DNA of 64,000 nt from Polyangia bacterium (GTDB lineage Bacteria > Myxococcota_A > Polyangia > Nannocystales > Nannocystaceae). The position numbers and the translations under genes were made by a program. The stretch covers positions 62,001 to 126,000 of the forward strand of contig JAUIFF010000011.1 in the NCBI GenBank assembly GCA_030429545.1, written 5' to 3'. Numbering within the stretch: the first letter of the stretch is position 1; the number at the start of each line of letters is the position of its first letter. Positions 28,275 to 39,230 of the stretch are shown here, piece by piece. Below the pieces are notes generated by a model that was given only the letters and a program-made list of their open reading frames with translations, ran no database searches and was not told the origin of the DNA.

Positions 28275-29198
28275 ATGGCCTGGAGTCTCGACAATCTTCC
28301 CCAACTGACCGGCAAGGTCGCAGTTATTACAGGTGCCAACTCGGGGCTCGGGCTCGAGACAACCCGTGGGCTCGCGCGCACGGGTGCGACCATCGTCATG
28401 GCCTGCCGCAGCCAGGATAAGGCCCAACGCGCCCGCGAAGATGTACTTGCAAGTGTCCCCGAAGCCAAGCTCGAGTTGCTCCCCCTCGACCTCGCCGACT
28501 TGAGCTCGGTTCGCACGTTTGCCACGGCCCTGGCCGACAACTACGACCGCCTCGACCTGCTGTGCAACAACGCCGGGGTCATGGCCCTGCCCCGCCGGAC
28601 CACCGCCGACGGGTTCGAGATGCAAATCGGGACCAACCATCTCGGCCACTTTGCGCTCACCGGCCAGCTGCTACCCCTGCTCAAACAAGCTGGCAACGCA
28701 CGCATCGTCAATGTCGCCAGCCTGGCGCACCGCTACGGCAAGATTAACTTTGACGACCTCATGGGTGAGCGGCGCTACAGCAAGTGGCTGACCTACTGCC
28801 AAAGCAAACTCGCCAACCTCCTGTTCACATTTGAGTGCGACCGCAAGCTCCGGGCTGCCGGCAGCGATGTTTTGTGTGTGGCGAGCCACCCCGGCTACTC
28901 GGCAACCGCGTTGCAGGGCAAGGGCGCCAAGCTGCAGGGGTCCAAGTTCAAGGAGGGATTTATGGAGTTTGCCAACCGCCTGCTGGCCCAGTCGGCAGCC
29001 GCGGGTGCCCTGCCGAGCTTGTATGCCCTGACGGCCAGCGATGTCGAAGGCGGCCAGTACTTCGGGCCAGATGGGTTTCAAGAAATGTGGGGCAAGCCCA
29101 AGGTGGTCCAGGGCAATCGCCGGTCACGAGACCTCGAAACAGCCGCGCGCCTGTGGGCGGTGTCGGTCGAACTCACCGGCGTTTCATTCGAGTTTTGA
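28275..29198 (+). CDS. Short-chain dehydrogenase/reductase (retinol-dehydrogenase-like)
   Basis: This 307-residue enzyme has the NAD(P)-binding motif TGANSGLG near residue 18 and a conserved ACRSQDKA stretch (Arg after the second strand suggests NADP). It also has LDLADLSSVR, CNNAGVM, TNHLGHFALT, the catalytic NVASLAH Ser and YCQSK. After the SHPGYSAT turn it has a long C-terminal part typical of the retinol dehydrogenase / WW-oxidoreductase-like branch. The substrate is unknown. I chose the ATG at 28275, which begins a normal SDR N-terminus. The open frame extends 45 bp upstream without similarity. It is convergent with the CPBP protease gene. Confidence 0.88.
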   Translation: MAWSLDNLPQLTGKVAVITGANSGLGLETTRGLARTGATIVMACRSQDKAQRAREDVLASVPEAKLELLPLDLADLSSVRTFATALADNYDRLDLLCNNAGVMALPRRTTADGFEMQIGTNHLGHFALTGQLLPLLKQAGNARIVNVASLAHRYGKINFDDLMGERRYSKWLTYCQSKLANLLFTFECDRKLRAAGSDVLCVASHPGYSATALQGKGAKLQGSKFKEGFMEFANRLLAQSAAAGALPSLYALTASDVEGGQYFGPDGFQEMWGKPKVVQGNRRSRDLETAARLWAVSVELTGVSFEF

Positions 29199-29216
29199 CG
29201 CCAGCTCCCGCAAGCA

Positions 29217-30128
29217 TCAACGCACCGGGAATGTGGTCGACAGCAACACGTCCATCAGGGCATTGGCCGCGGTATGAAACAACGCCGGTGCCCACAGGCT
29301 ACCGCTGCGTCGCCATAACCATGCAAATACAAGTGCTGGAAAAAACGTCGCAAGGCGCCCGACCTGGGCCATTGCCAGCAGGTGTCCACCGGCAAACATC
29401 AAGCTCGAGATAACCGCTGCCAGGCCAAACGGCACACCGAAGATCCGATGCTTGGGCGGCCACCTGTCCTCTAGCGCACTCATGAGATAGCCGCGGTGAA
29501 ACACCTCCTCGGCCATGGCCACGGCAAATAGGCCAATCGCCAGTTCGTACAGCCAGCCCAGGCCGTAGTAGGCGGTCCAAGTTGCAGGTACACGGATATG
29601 CTCGGGCCACAGGCCGCCGTCGTGGGTGCGGCACAACTTGGCGAGGTAGGTCTCGAGCCCGCCGGCCCACGGTGTCAGGCCCTCGAGGTAGGTCACCGGC
29701 GCAAGCACGGAGAGATCGCCGTTGCAAACTTGGCTGTAAAACCACCAAAATCCGAGGACAAACGGGGGAAAGATAACGAGGCAGGCAATGCCCGCAACCT
29801 TCAACCCGCGCCATCGCCATTCGGGTATGGGGGAGTCTGGACCGACTTCGTAACGCGCTTGCACCCTCGGCTGGTCGCGCAGCATCCACATCGGCAAAAA
29901 GTAAAAGGCAGCCACCAACAATAGGCCGCGAACCGCCCGCAACCACGGGTGTAAGCCAAACAGCCCAAACAGGAGGTACACGGCCAAGGTCGCGGCGATC
30001 GCTTTGCGCGCCCGCGAGGCGATCTCGGTTTCAGCCGCGGATTGGGTGGACACGGGGAGCGGATGATTCCACAGCGAGCGGGTTTTCTCGAGACCAGCAG
30101 CTGCCACAGCGAGCCCGGTGACTCGCAC
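29217..30128 (-). CDS. CPBP-family intramembrane glutamic protease
   Basis: This 303-residue polytopic membrane protein carries the CPBP/Rce1-like motifs in order: AMAEEVFHRGYLMSAL (EExxxR), FAGGHLLA (FxxxH) and a C-terminal LFHTAANALMD (HxxxN). These supply the catalytic Glu/His set of type II CAAX-like proteases. At least five further hydrophobic segments are visible. In myxobacteria some members of this family process C-terminal sorting signals. I see no such target gene here, so the substrate is open. The start at 30128 is a GTG. It is read in the same direction as the upstream coiled-coil gene, 27 bp away. Confidence 0.85.
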   Translation of the reverse strand: MRVTGLAVAAAGLEKTRSLWNHPLPVSTQSAAETEIASRARKAIAATLAVYLLFGLFGLHPWLRAVRGLLLVAAFYFLPMWMLRDQPRVQARYEVGPDSPIPEWRWRGLKVAGIACLVIFPPFVLGFWWFYSQVCNGDLSVLAPVTYLEGLTPWAGGLETYLAKLCRTHDGGLWPEHIRVPATWTAYYGLGWLYELAIGLFAVAMAEEVFHRGYLMSALEDRWPPKHRIFGVPFGLAAVISSLMFAGGHLLAMAQVGRLATFFPALVFAWLWRRSGSLWAPALFHTAANALMDVLLSTTFPVR

Positions 30129-30155
30129 TCGCCAGCTGCCCTCGGAGCCTAGCTG

Positions 30156-30590
30156 TTAGCGCATGTTCGACGCGAGCCGCGACAGTCGTCGTCGGAGGTT
30201 CTCAAGCGTCTCCGACAGCATATCGATGTGATCGAGCACAATCGTGTCGGATGCGACTGCGTGGACCTGCTCGCGCGCGATCGACGGGGCCTCGAGCAGC
30301 TCGAGTGTCTGCACCAGGTAACGCTCAATGTTTTGCAAGGCGAGTCCCGCCTCACGCAGATCGTCGTCGAGAAACAGCAGCAAGTTTTGGATGCTGTGGA
30401 CCTTGGAAAGCACCTGGCTTTCGGGGTAGTCGCGTACCGCTCGATCCATCAAACGGTCCCTGGCCCGCTTGCGCGCACCGCTGAGACGGCGTTCACCCTG
30501 GGACCCAGCGTTGTTGGAGGCAGGTGGCGCGAAGCTCGATCCGGGCAGTGGCATCCCATTCGCCATGCCTGGGTTTCCCCGGCGGAGCAA
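30156..30590 (-). CDS. Small coiled-coil protein, unknown function
   Basis: The protein has 144 residues. The first 35 are Pro/Ser/Asn/Gly-rich and likely disordered. The rest is strongly helical with heptad-like Leu/Ile spacing (SKVHSIQNLLLFLDDD, DMLSETLENLRRRLSRLA). There is no signal peptide or membrane segment. The family is not recognised. It probably forms an operon with the CPBP protease downstream. It is divergent from dnaG across about 240 bp in which I see no other gene. Confidence 0.6.
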   Translation of the reverse strand: MLRRGNPGMANGMPLPGSSFAPPASNNAGSQGERRLSGARKRARDRLMDRAVRDYPESQVLSKVHSIQNLLLFLDDDLREAGLALQNIERYLVQTLELLEAPSIAREQVHAVASDTIVLDHIDMLSETLENLRRRLSRLASNMR

Positions 30591-30830
30591 GTTTTTGACA
30601 GTTTGCCGGGTATCGGCTTGCAGCTACACGCGATCGTGCACGGGCGACCGAAACACAACTGCGATTTTGGCCGGCGCGAGCGGCGGTGATTGCAGGTGCA
30701 GCCAACAACATCGCGCTGTGGGAATCCTTACAATGCATCCTAGCCAGGGACTGCGACATTTCGGGAATATGCCGTATGCTCTGCCGCTCCCAAGTAGTCT
30801 AATAACGGCTACCTGGGCCCCCAGTTACCC

Positions 30831-32936
30831 ATGGCGGGCATTCCGGATGAGAAGCTACAGGAACTGCGGGACAGGATCGACATCGTCGACCTGATTGGTC
30901 GCTACGTTGGTTTGCGCCGGGCCGGACGCAATCACAAAGCCTGTTGCCCGTTCCACAGCGAGAAGACTCCGAGCTTCTTCGTCAACCCCGAACGCCGCAG
31001 TTTTAAGTGCTTCGGCTGCGGAGTTTATGGCGACGGCCTCGAGTTTGTGATGAAGATCGAGGGCCTGAGTTTTCCCGAGGCCGCCCACAAACTCGCGGGC
31101 CTTTACGGGGTGCAATTGCCGACCCGCGGCGGGCTGCGACCGGAGCAACAGGCCGATCGCCAGGCCAGCATGGAAATCATGCGGGCCGCGACCCAGTTTT
31201 ACCGGGAGCTGTTGGTCGCCGCACCAGCCGGCGAAGCTGCACGGGGATACCAGCAACAACGCGGCGTCAGTGAAGCAACCGCCGAAGCGTTCGGACTCGG
31301 CTATGCCCCCGACCCCACCGAGCTCGGTTGGGACCCACTGTGCCGGGCACTCAGTGCCAAGGGCTTGCCGCTCGAGTTGGCCGAGCGCCTCGGGTTGGTG
31401 CTGCGCAGCGACCGTACAGGCGCGCCGTTCGACCGGTTTCGCGGGCGCTGGATGTTCCCCATCATTCTCCCGGGCGGGACTGTGGTCGGATTTTCCGGCC
31501 GGATCTTGCCAGTGTTCGAGCAGGAGACAGACGGGCAAAAACCGGCCAAATACGTCAACTCGCCAGAGTCCGATCTCTACAAAAAAAGCAAATGCCTGTT
31601 TGGCTTGCACCTCGCCGGCCAGGCAATGCGCACACGCAGGCGAGCCATTTTGGTCGAGGGCAATGTCGATGTCGTGGCGATGCACCAACGCGGCTACCAA
31701 GAGACTATCGCCCCACTTGGGACCTCCCTCACAAGTACCCAGGCGCAACTGATCGGCCGGTTTACCGACACGGTCGTATTGTGTTTCGACGGAGACCGGG
31801 CGGGCCTCAAGGCCGCGGAGTCGGCCATACCGGTGTTGCTCGAGGCCGAGCTCGATGCCCGGATCGTTGTTTTGGGCGCGGGCGAAGACCCGGACAGCGC
31901 CGATCCGGCGCGGCTCGACAACCTCCTCGAACGCCCGCAGTCGGCGCTCGAGTGGTACATGCACCGGCTCGTACGCCAGGGCGCAACCGAGTCGATCGAT
32001 GCGCAAGCTCGCGCCCTGAGTGCAGTGGCACCACTTTTGCGGAAGATCAAGCGTGAGGCCGCGCGCGACCTCTACATTGATCGCGCGGCAAAATTGCTCA
32101 ATCTTTCGCCGAGTCGGGTTTTGGCCGTAGTACGTGGCCACGACCGGGGCGGGCCGAGCCGATTTGCCCCCGACGAACGGTTCTCACCGCCACCGCACCG
32201 CAACCAACGCAACCACTCGAACCACGCCAACCAGCGCCCACAGGGCAACCGCTTTTCCAAACAACGCAACAACCGTTATGCACCCCGCGGCAACCAGATG
32301 CCGCCGCAACGCGGAGGCAGAGCCGACCGCTTTGCTCCGCCACCCGACTTTGTCACAGCGCCGCCCGAGTTCGCGGCTGGCCCACCACCGGGCCCACCAC
32401 CTGACCTTCCACCCGACTCCCGCTTTCATCCGTCGCCCGTGCAAGCATCCGTTCCCAACCGCCGTCTTCCCGCCCTACCCCGGGTGCAGGCCAATCTGAC
32501 GGCGCTTTTGGTCGATAATCCGACCCTGCTTGCCGAGCTCGACCACCAGGAATTAACCGAATTTATCGACGATCGCCGGTTGCGTCCGATCCTCGAAAAG
32601 TTCATTGCCGACCCCAAACAGGCCTCACAGCTCGGGATCGGTGAGTTGCTCGAAGGTGTCGACCCGCGGGCGCACCGCCAGATCCATGATCAGATCTTTG
32701 CGGGCACCTACCGGGATACCGAGCTAGACCTACAACGTGAATTAGCAGAATGCCTCCACGGCTGTCGCCGGGAGCAAATCAAACGCAGTATCGCGGAGTT
32801 TGACAACGAGATTCGTACCGCCCGTACCCAGGGCGATATGGAACGGGTTCGGGACCTGTCCCGCCAACGTATGGACCTCTCCCGTCAGCTCCACTCGCTC
32901 GGGCACACGCCCGCAAGAAACATGTACAAGCACTAA
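30831..32936 (+). CDS. dnaG: DNA primase
   Basis: DnaG makes RNA primers at the replication fork. The N-terminal zinc-binding domain has Cys39-His42 (CPFH) and Cys60-Cys63 (FKCFGC). The RNA-polymerase/Toprim core follows, with GRWMFPI, GFSGR, the acidic Toprim motif ILVEGNVDVVAMHQ (EGN where EGY is usual) and LCFDGDRAG. Residues about 435-550 form an unusual linker rich in Pro, Asn, Arg, His and Phe (RNQRNHSNHANQ, GPPPGPPPDLPP). It separates the core from the C-terminal helicase-interacting domain, making the protein longer (701 aa) than typical 580-650. The rpoD start follows 22 bp after its stop. Confidence 0.95.
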   Translation: MAGIPDEKLQELRDRIDIVDLIGRYVGLRRAGRNHKACCPFHSEKTPSFFVNPERRSFKCFGCGVYGDGLEFVMKIEGLSFPEAAHKLAGLYGVQLPTRGGLRPEQQADRQASMEIMRAATQFYRELLVAAPAGEAARGYQQQRGVSEATAEAFGLGYAPDPTELGWDPLCRALSAKGLPLELAERLGLVLRSDRTGAPFDRFRGRWMFPIILPGGTVVGFSGRILPVFEQETDGQKPAKYVNSPESDLYKKSKCLFGLHLAGQAMRTRRRAILVEGNVDVVAMHQRGYQETIAPLGTSLTSTQAQLIGRFTDTVVLCFDGDRAGLKAAESAIPVLLEAELDARIVVLGAGEDPDSADPARLDNLLERPQSALEWYMHRLVRQGATESIDAQARALSAVAPLLRKIKREAARDLYIDRAAKLLNLSPSRVLAVVRGHDRGGPSRFAPDERFSPPPHRNQRNHSNHANQRPQGNRFSKQRNNRYAPRGNQMPPQRGGRADRFAPPPDFVTAPPEFAAGPPPGPPPDLPPDSRFHPSPVQASVPNRRLPALPRVQANLTALLVDNPTLLAELDHQELTEFIDDRRLRPILEKFIADPKQASQLGIGELLEGVDPRAHRQIHDQIFAGTYRDTELDLQRELAECLHGCRREQIKRSIAEFDNEIRTARTQGDMERVRDLSRQRMDLSRQLHSLGHTPARNMYKH

Positions 32937-32958
32937 AGGCCAAAGGTTGAAGTTACAC

Positions 32959-34764
<1,806 letters not shown>

Positions 34765-34776
34765 GCACCAATCTCA

Positions 34777-35250
34777 ATGGCCGCGAGCGTCTTTTACCCG
34801 CCGGCCCCGGCTCGGTTCGCCGCCCCCTCGGTTTTCCTGGGAGGTGCGATCGACCAGGGCCGGGCGCTGGACTGGCAAAAACGCGTCATTGAAGACCTCG
34901 CTGACCTCGACATCGAAATCCTCAATCCCCGCCGCCCCGACTGGGACGCGAGTTGGGATCAAAGCGACGACAATCCAAAGTTTGTCGAGCAGGTCCAATG
35001 GGAGCTCGAAGGCATCGAGCGTTGCACCGTGGTGTTAATGGTGCTGACCAAAGACTCGGTAGCCCCCATCAGCCTGCTAGAGCTGGGCCTGCGCAGCCAA
35101 ATCGGCAACATGCTGGTGGTGTGTGAGCCCGGCTACTGGCGCCGTGGCAATGTCATCCAAGTTTGTTGCCGATACAACTTGACCTGTTACGAACACCTCG
35201 ACCAGGGATTGCTTGCGCTGCGCGAGCAGCTCGCCAAAGCTGTCACCTAG
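34777..35250 (+). CDS. Nucleoside 2-deoxyribosyltransferase-like protein
   Basis: The 157-residue protein has the deoxyribosyltransferase-like fold pattern: SVFLGGAIDQG near the N-terminus, LNPRRPDWDASW, an FVEQVQWELEGIERC segment and the SLLELGLRSQ helix with the catalytic-type Glu. This agrees with the second family of nucleoside 2-deoxyribosyltransferase-like proteins, which may move deoxyribose between bases or clean up odd nucleosides. Activity is inferred. It starts 12 bp after rpoD on the same strand, so it is likely read from the dnaG-rpoD transcript. A strong hairpin follows about 70 bp after its stop. Confidence 0.78.
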   Translation: MAASVFYPPAPARFAAPSVFLGGAIDQGRALDWQKRVIEDLADLDIEILNPRRPDWDASWDQSDDNPKFVEQVQWELEGIERCTVVLMVLTKDSVAPISLLELGLRSQIGNMLVVCEPGYWRRGNVIQVCCRYNLTCYEHLDQGLLALREQLAKAVT

Positions 35251-35321
35251 CGGTCCGGGAATTCCCTCGACACGCTACCGAGGGCCCTCCTCGCCGGCTG
35301 CGTTCACAACACCTATCGTCA

Positions 35322-35351
35322 ACGTTGTCCCCTCGCGCGAGGCGACAACGT
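35322..35351. terminator. Hairpin in convergent gap, likely bidirectional terminator
   Basis: ACGTTGTCCCCTCG pairs with CGAGGCGACAACGT around a 2-base turn, with one mismatch in 14 bp. It stands between the ends of the deoxyribosyltransferase-like gene and the convergent M28 peptidase gene. It has no T-run on either side. Confidence 0.55.
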
Positions 35352-35394
35352 CGAGACAGACGACGGCCTGCTCGCGCATGCGAACTCATCTCGT

Positions 35395-36927
35395 CTACCA
35401 GCGATTGTCATCGCCACAGGCCAACCCGTCATGCCCGTGTGACACCTGGTGGCCAACGCTCGCCTTGAGGTCCACGGCCACCCGTGTGGGCAAGCTGTCG
35501 ACCGAGGTGGCAAACTTCTCGGTCACCGCCGCCGCGGCCTGGGTCATTTGCGTCAACACCTGCCAATCGAGGTTCGCCCAATCGTCACAGGGAGCGTGGT
35601 AGCAGGGGTCTAGGGCGAGCCCCATTTCGCCGCCATAGGCGAGCTGCTGCTCGGGTGATTTTGTTGCACTTGCACCGGTAAACAGACCGCCGGCCGGAAT
35701 CCCTGCAGCGATAAACGGACCGTAGTCCGAACGCCCCGAAAACGCCGTCGGTTCAACCATGAGCTTGCGGTCGTGGAAAAACTCGATAAATGCATCTTCA
35801 ATGATATCCGAGCCCGGAGGTCCGGCGTCGGGGGTGTGCGAGCCGTCGCCGTCGTAGATCTGGCGGGCGAAGTTGGGTGAGCCGACCATGTCGAAGTTGA
35901 GGTACAGCGCAATCTCCTGCCGCGCCTGCGGACTCAACGAGTCGATATAGTGAACCGAGCCGAGCAACCCATATTCCTCGGCGCCCCACAGCGCGACCCG
36001 CAGGCGATTGTTGGCTGTACATGTTGATGCCAGGGCCCGCGCGGTTGCCAGGGTGGCCACACTTCCCGAGCCGTTGTCGTTGAGCCCGGGGCCGTGGTGG
36101 ACGGAATCTAGGTGCCCGCCGAGCATGACAACCGGAGCCTCGGGGTCGCTACCGGGCAAGTCGGCGATCACGTTGAAGGTCGTCGCCTCGGTCGAACTTG
36201 TCTGTACATCCATTGTCATGACCAGGTCGCCGGCCAAACTGCGCTCGAGCAGGTCGACGCCCAGGGTACGGGTCACATACAGCAGGGGAGTCTCGACATC
36301 GGTGGTCGATGAAAACCGCGAATCAAACAGTCGGTCGTCGTCGCCAAACTCCAGCACACCGACGGCACCGGCCTGTTGGGCGAGGCGGGCCTTGGTTTCG
36401 TGGGGACACGTTCCGCGGCGCACAAGGGCAATGTGGCCACTTGGAAACCCGACAAAGTCCTCGGCCTCACAGGCGCTTGTGCTCTGGAGGTCAATCAGGT
36501 TGACATCGACGGGCGTGACCTGGGCGGTGACCTTGCCCGCGGGGATAAACCGCCACAGGACAAAATCTTTCCACAGGGTGTAGCTGGCCTGCTCAGGCGC
36601 CACTTGGCTGAGGACCGGCGGCGCCAAGATCTCGAACTTTTGAAACGTAAACTCGTCGCGGGTGACCTCGTACCCGGCATCCTCGAGCACTTCTTGGGCG
36701 TAGTCGGCCGAGGCGTTGTAGCCCGGCGAGCCGGCGGCCCGGTTGCCGCCATGAACCGTCGCGGCATCGGCAAGCGCAGCCATGTGTACCTGCAACGATG
36801 CCTCGCTCAACTCCGGCGACGCTTGCAATTCGGTACAACCGCCCGGGTCATCGAGCTCGGGGGCGGGGCTGCACCCGCACACCGCAGCCGCCAACAACAA
36901 CACCCATCCCCTGTGCCCGCAGGTCAT
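35395..36927 (-). CDS. Secreted M28-family metallopeptidase lipoprotein
   Basis: The protein has 510 residues. The signal peptide ends in AAVCGC near residue 19, so it is probably a lipoprotein. A PA-type insert (about residues 135-240, IALVRRGTCPHETKARLAQ) precedes the catalytic domain. Zinc-site motifs of M28 aminopeptidases are visible: GGHLDSVHHGPG, LNDNGSG, LWGAEEYGLLGS and YLNFDMVGSPN, with a C-terminal RSDYGPF segment. It should release N-terminal residues from peptides outside the cell. It is similar in plan to the secreted aminopeptidases of streptomycetes. The gene lies 32 bp beyond the end of pssA on the same strand. Confidence 0.88.
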   Translation of the reverse strand: MTCGHRGWVLLLAAAVCGCSPAPELDDPGGCTELQASPELSEASLQVHMAALADAATVHGGNRAAGSPGYNASADYAQEVLEDAGYEVTRDEFTFQKFEILAPPVLSQVAPEQASYTLWKDFVLWRFIPAGKVTAQVTPVDVNLIDLQSTSACEAEDFVGFPSGHIALVRRGTCPHETKARLAQQAGAVGVLEFGDDDRLFDSRFSSTTDVETPLLYVTRTLGVDLLERSLAGDLVMTMDVQTSSTEATTFNVIADLPGSDPEAPVVMLGGHLDSVHHGPGLNDNGSGSVATLATARALASTCTANNRLRVALWGAEEYGLLGSVHYIDSLSPQARQEIALYLNFDMVGSPNFARQIYDGDGSHTPDAGPPGSDIIEDAFIEFFHDRKLMVEPTAFSGRSDYGPFIAAGIPAGGLFTGASATKSPEQQLAYGGEMGLALDPCYHAPCDDWANLDWQVLTQMTQAAAAVTEKFATSVDSLPTRVAVDLKASVGHQVSHGHDGLACGDDNRW

Positions 36928-36959
36928 ACCAGGGGTAACGCTACCAAACCGGGCGTGTT

Positions 36960-37826
36960 TCAGGCAGGCCCGACCGACTGCTGTTGGCTTTCAGAGTCGG
37001 GTGCCTTGTCGCCAACCGGAAACAGCGGCGGTGTGGGCAGGTCGCGAAAAGCTGGAGAAAGCTGGCCAAACGGCAACCAGATTGCCATCCAGATCGACGG
37101 CAACAGCACCATGTACTCGGGGAACACCCGCGCGATCCCACAAAACATCGCGGTGATCGCCAGCAGCGAAACCCCGAGGTTGAGTTTGCGATTGACCAGT
37201 TTGCCGATCTTTCGCATGCGCAGGTTGCTGACCATCAGCAGCGCGCCTATGGCCATGGCGATGGGGACGCCTGTCCACATCTTTGGGCCCAGGGTGACGG
37301 GCCCAAACAAATGGCCCTCGGTAAACCAGTCGCGGGCGCCCAGCGGATTGCCCGGATCGGCATATTTGAGGCCGACCAAAAACAGGTTGACCAGCATCCC
37401 CGCGGCCAGCGTGGTGGGGATGCCAAAAAACATGCTGTTGTCGGTCGAGTCCTCGGTCAGGACATTGAACCGCGCAAGTCGGTAGGTCGCACACAACACC
37501 CACAACACCGATGTCGCGATGATCGCGGTGTGGCCAATGCCCTCGGTAAACGGCAGCCCCGGCGTCGAACTGAGCGCGCAGTACATCAGGCACGCCGGTG
37601 CGACCCCGAAGTTCAAAAAGTCGGCAAACGAGTCCATCTGCACACCAAAGGCACTCGTGGCCTTGAGTGTGCGGGCGACCAGACCGTCGACACGGTCGAA
37701 AAACGTCGCCCACAAAATGAACCAACCCGACTCGACATAGTGGCCTTCAAAGGCGTTCACCACGGAGAACAGTCCGAGGATCATGGCCATCGAAGTGACG
37801 AGGTTGGGGGCGACGTATCGGAGCAC
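36960..37826 (-). CDS. pssA: CDP-alcohol phosphatidyltransferase, likely phosphatidylserine synthase
   Basis: This 288-residue membrane enzyme has the CDP-alcohol signature DG-x2-AR-x8-G-x3-D-x3-D complete: Asp47, Gly48, Ala51, Arg52, Gly61, Asp65 and Asp69. It has about seven further hydrophobic segments. N-terminal YVAPNLVTSMAMILGLFS and the following FFDRVDG context fit phosphatidylserine synthase (CDP-diacylglycerol plus serine), the route to phosphatidylethanolamine. The acceptor alcohol is inferred from similarity only. The start is a GTG at 37826, 18 bp after the adk stop, so adk and pssA form an operon. Confidence 0.85.
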   Translation of the reverse strand: MLRYVAPNLVTSMAMILGLFSVVNAFEGHYVESGWFILWATFFDRVDGLVARTLKATSAFGVQMDSFADFLNFGVAPACLMYCALSSTPGLPFTEGIGHTAIIATSVLWVLCATYRLARFNVLTEDSTDNSMFFGIPTTLAAGMLVNLFLVGLKYADPGNPLGARDWFTEGHLFGPVTLGPKMWTGVPIAMAIGALLMVSNLRMRKIGKLVNRKLNLGVSLLAITAMFCGIARVFPEYMVLLPSIWMAIWLPFGQLSPAFRDLPTPPLFPVGDKAPDSESQQQSVGPA

Positions 37827-37844
37827 AGACTCGCTCGACTTTTG

Positions 37845-38495
37845 TCAGTTGGCCGCTTGGTTGTTGACGGCTTGCAGGGCCGCGACGATCCGGAGTTGGA
37901 CTTCGGCCGGGGTACCGACCCCGTCGACGCGTACGAGTTTGCCAGTTTCTTCGTAAAACGGCACGACCGGGGCGGTGTCCTTGTGGTACTTGGCCAGCCG
38001 GTTGGCGCAGGCCTCGGCGGTGTCGTCCTTGCGCTGGACCAGGCGGTCAGCGACCTCGGCCGGCGGCGGGCGGAACGTCAGGTGGTAGATATCCCCGGTT
38101 TGCGGGTCTGAACGCCGGCCGGTGATCCGCTCGGTGATCATGGCGTCGGGCACTTCGATCAGCACCACCGCGTCGAGCGCGGCGCCGGCAGTCTCAAGGG
38201 CGGCGTCGAGAGCGACCGCTTGCGGCCGTGTCCGCGGAAACCCGTCGAGCATAAATCCCGAATCGCAATCGGCCTGACCGATCCGCTCGATCACCATGGC
38301 GATCACCAACTCATCGGGCACGAGATTGCCGGCCTTCATGAAGACATCGGCCTGTTTGCCGAGTTCAGTCCCCTGTTTGACCGCGGTCCGCAACATATCG
38401 CCGGTCGAGATATGCGGGATGCTGTAGGTCTGGACGAGATTAGCAGCTTGGGTGCCCTTGCCCGCGCCGGGAGGGCCGATCAGGATCATGCGCAT
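37845..38495 (-). CDS. adk: Adenylate kinase
   Basis: Adk interconverts ATP + AMP and 2 ADP. The P-loop GPPGAGKGT is at residues 7-15. The AMP-binding STGDMLR, GFMLDGFPRTR and the LID-start ITGRRSDPQTG follow in order. The LID is the short type with no zinc cysteines (YHLTFRPPP). The length of 216 residues is normal. The ATG at 38495 begins MRMILIG, the usual family start. An in-frame ATG at 38582 is too far upstream. It is first in the operon with pssA. Confidence 0.95.
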   Translation of the reverse strand: MRMILIGPPGAGKGTQAANLVQTYSIPHISTGDMLRTAVKQGTELGKQADVFMKAGNLVPDELVIAMVIERIGQADCDSGFMLDGFPRTRPQAVALDAALETAGAALDAVVLIEVPDAMITERITGRRSDPQTGDIYHLTFRPPPAEVADRLVQRKDDTAEACANRLAKYHKDTAPVVPFYEETGKLVRVDGVGTPAEVQLRIVAALQAVNNQAAN

Positions 38496-38670
38496 CGTTA
38501 ACTTGCCTCGTTTGCTTGGAAGCGACTGGAGCGGCGTACTCTCGCACGCGGACCCGAACACCGCAAGTTGTCCAAGAATCATGGGATATCAACGGGCTAG
38601 GGGGTTGCCCAAAACCCCTCTCGCCCGCCGCCTATCCGGACTGCCGATATCGAGCGAAGACCAGTCCCAA

Positions 38671-38700
38671 GGGACATCAAATAACCAAAGCCGGTATATA
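38671..38700 (+). promoter_or_regulatory. Candidate sigma-70 promoter for the kinase-TPR gene
   Basis: GGGACA at 38671-38676 and TATATA at 38695-38700 are separated by 18 bp, lying 38 bp before the ATG at 38739. The -10 is near consensus, while the -35 keeps only the GACA part. Confidence 0.4.
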
Positions 38701-38738
38701 AGAGTCGCGTTGGGCAAAGCCTACGCTTCGTGGGTTCG

Positions 38739-39230
38739 ATGAAAGACCTGGGCACCCAAAAAACGATGATCGCATCGGATGCGATGGTCGCCACCTTGGC
38801 AGCCACAGGTTCGTCCACGGCGGCACATGACCGTGGTGAGGCAATCGGGCGCTATGTCATCCTGCGACGCCTCGGGGAAGGTGGCATGGGGGTCGTGTAC
38901 GCCGCCTACGACCCGGAGCTCGACCGACGGGTGGCCCTCAAGCTACTAAAATCCGACAGCGGTCTCGACACGATCTGGCTGCTGCGCGAGGCCCAAGCAA
39001 TGGCGCGGGTCAACCATCCCAACGTGGTGACGGTGCACGATGTCGGTGAGCACGAGGGGCAGGTGATGTGGCGATGGAATACCTCGCCGGCCAGACCCTC
39101 GGCGATTGGCAACACAAAAAGACCTGGCGGGAGATCGTCGCGGTCTACCGCCAGGCCGGGGCAGGTCTTGCGGCCGCCCATGCCTGCGGCCTCGTCCATC
39201 GAGACTTCAAACCTGAAAATGCCCTGGTGA
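38739..39230 (+). CDS. Ser/Thr kinase N-lobe, 5' part of a frameshifted gene
   Basis: From the ATG at 38739 (a GTG lies 9 bp upstream) the frame encodes a Hanks kinase N-lobe: IGRYVILRRLGEGGMGVVYA with the glycine loop, VALKLL with the ATP-binding Lys, LLREAQAMARVNHPNVV and HDVGEHEGQV. After about position 39066 this frame loses all kinase similarity and stops at 39230. The expected continuation is found one frame over. The tail after GQV is therefore an artefact of a 1-bp loss and should not be read as protein. Together with the next entry this is one kinase-TPR gene. Confidence 0.75.
   Translation: MKDLGTQKTMIASDAMVATLAATGSSTAAHDRGEAIGRYVILRRLGEGGMGVVYAAYDPELDRRVALKLLKSDSGLDTIWLLREAQAMARVNHPNVVTVHDVGEHEGQVMWRWNTSPARPSAIGNTKRPGGRSSRSTARPGQVLRPPMPAASSIETSNLKMPW

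Noticed and set aside
39068..39070. GTG at 39068 as a true start of a separate kinase gene
   Set aside because: The protein would lack the glycine loop and ATP-binding Lys, which are encoded just upstream in another frame.
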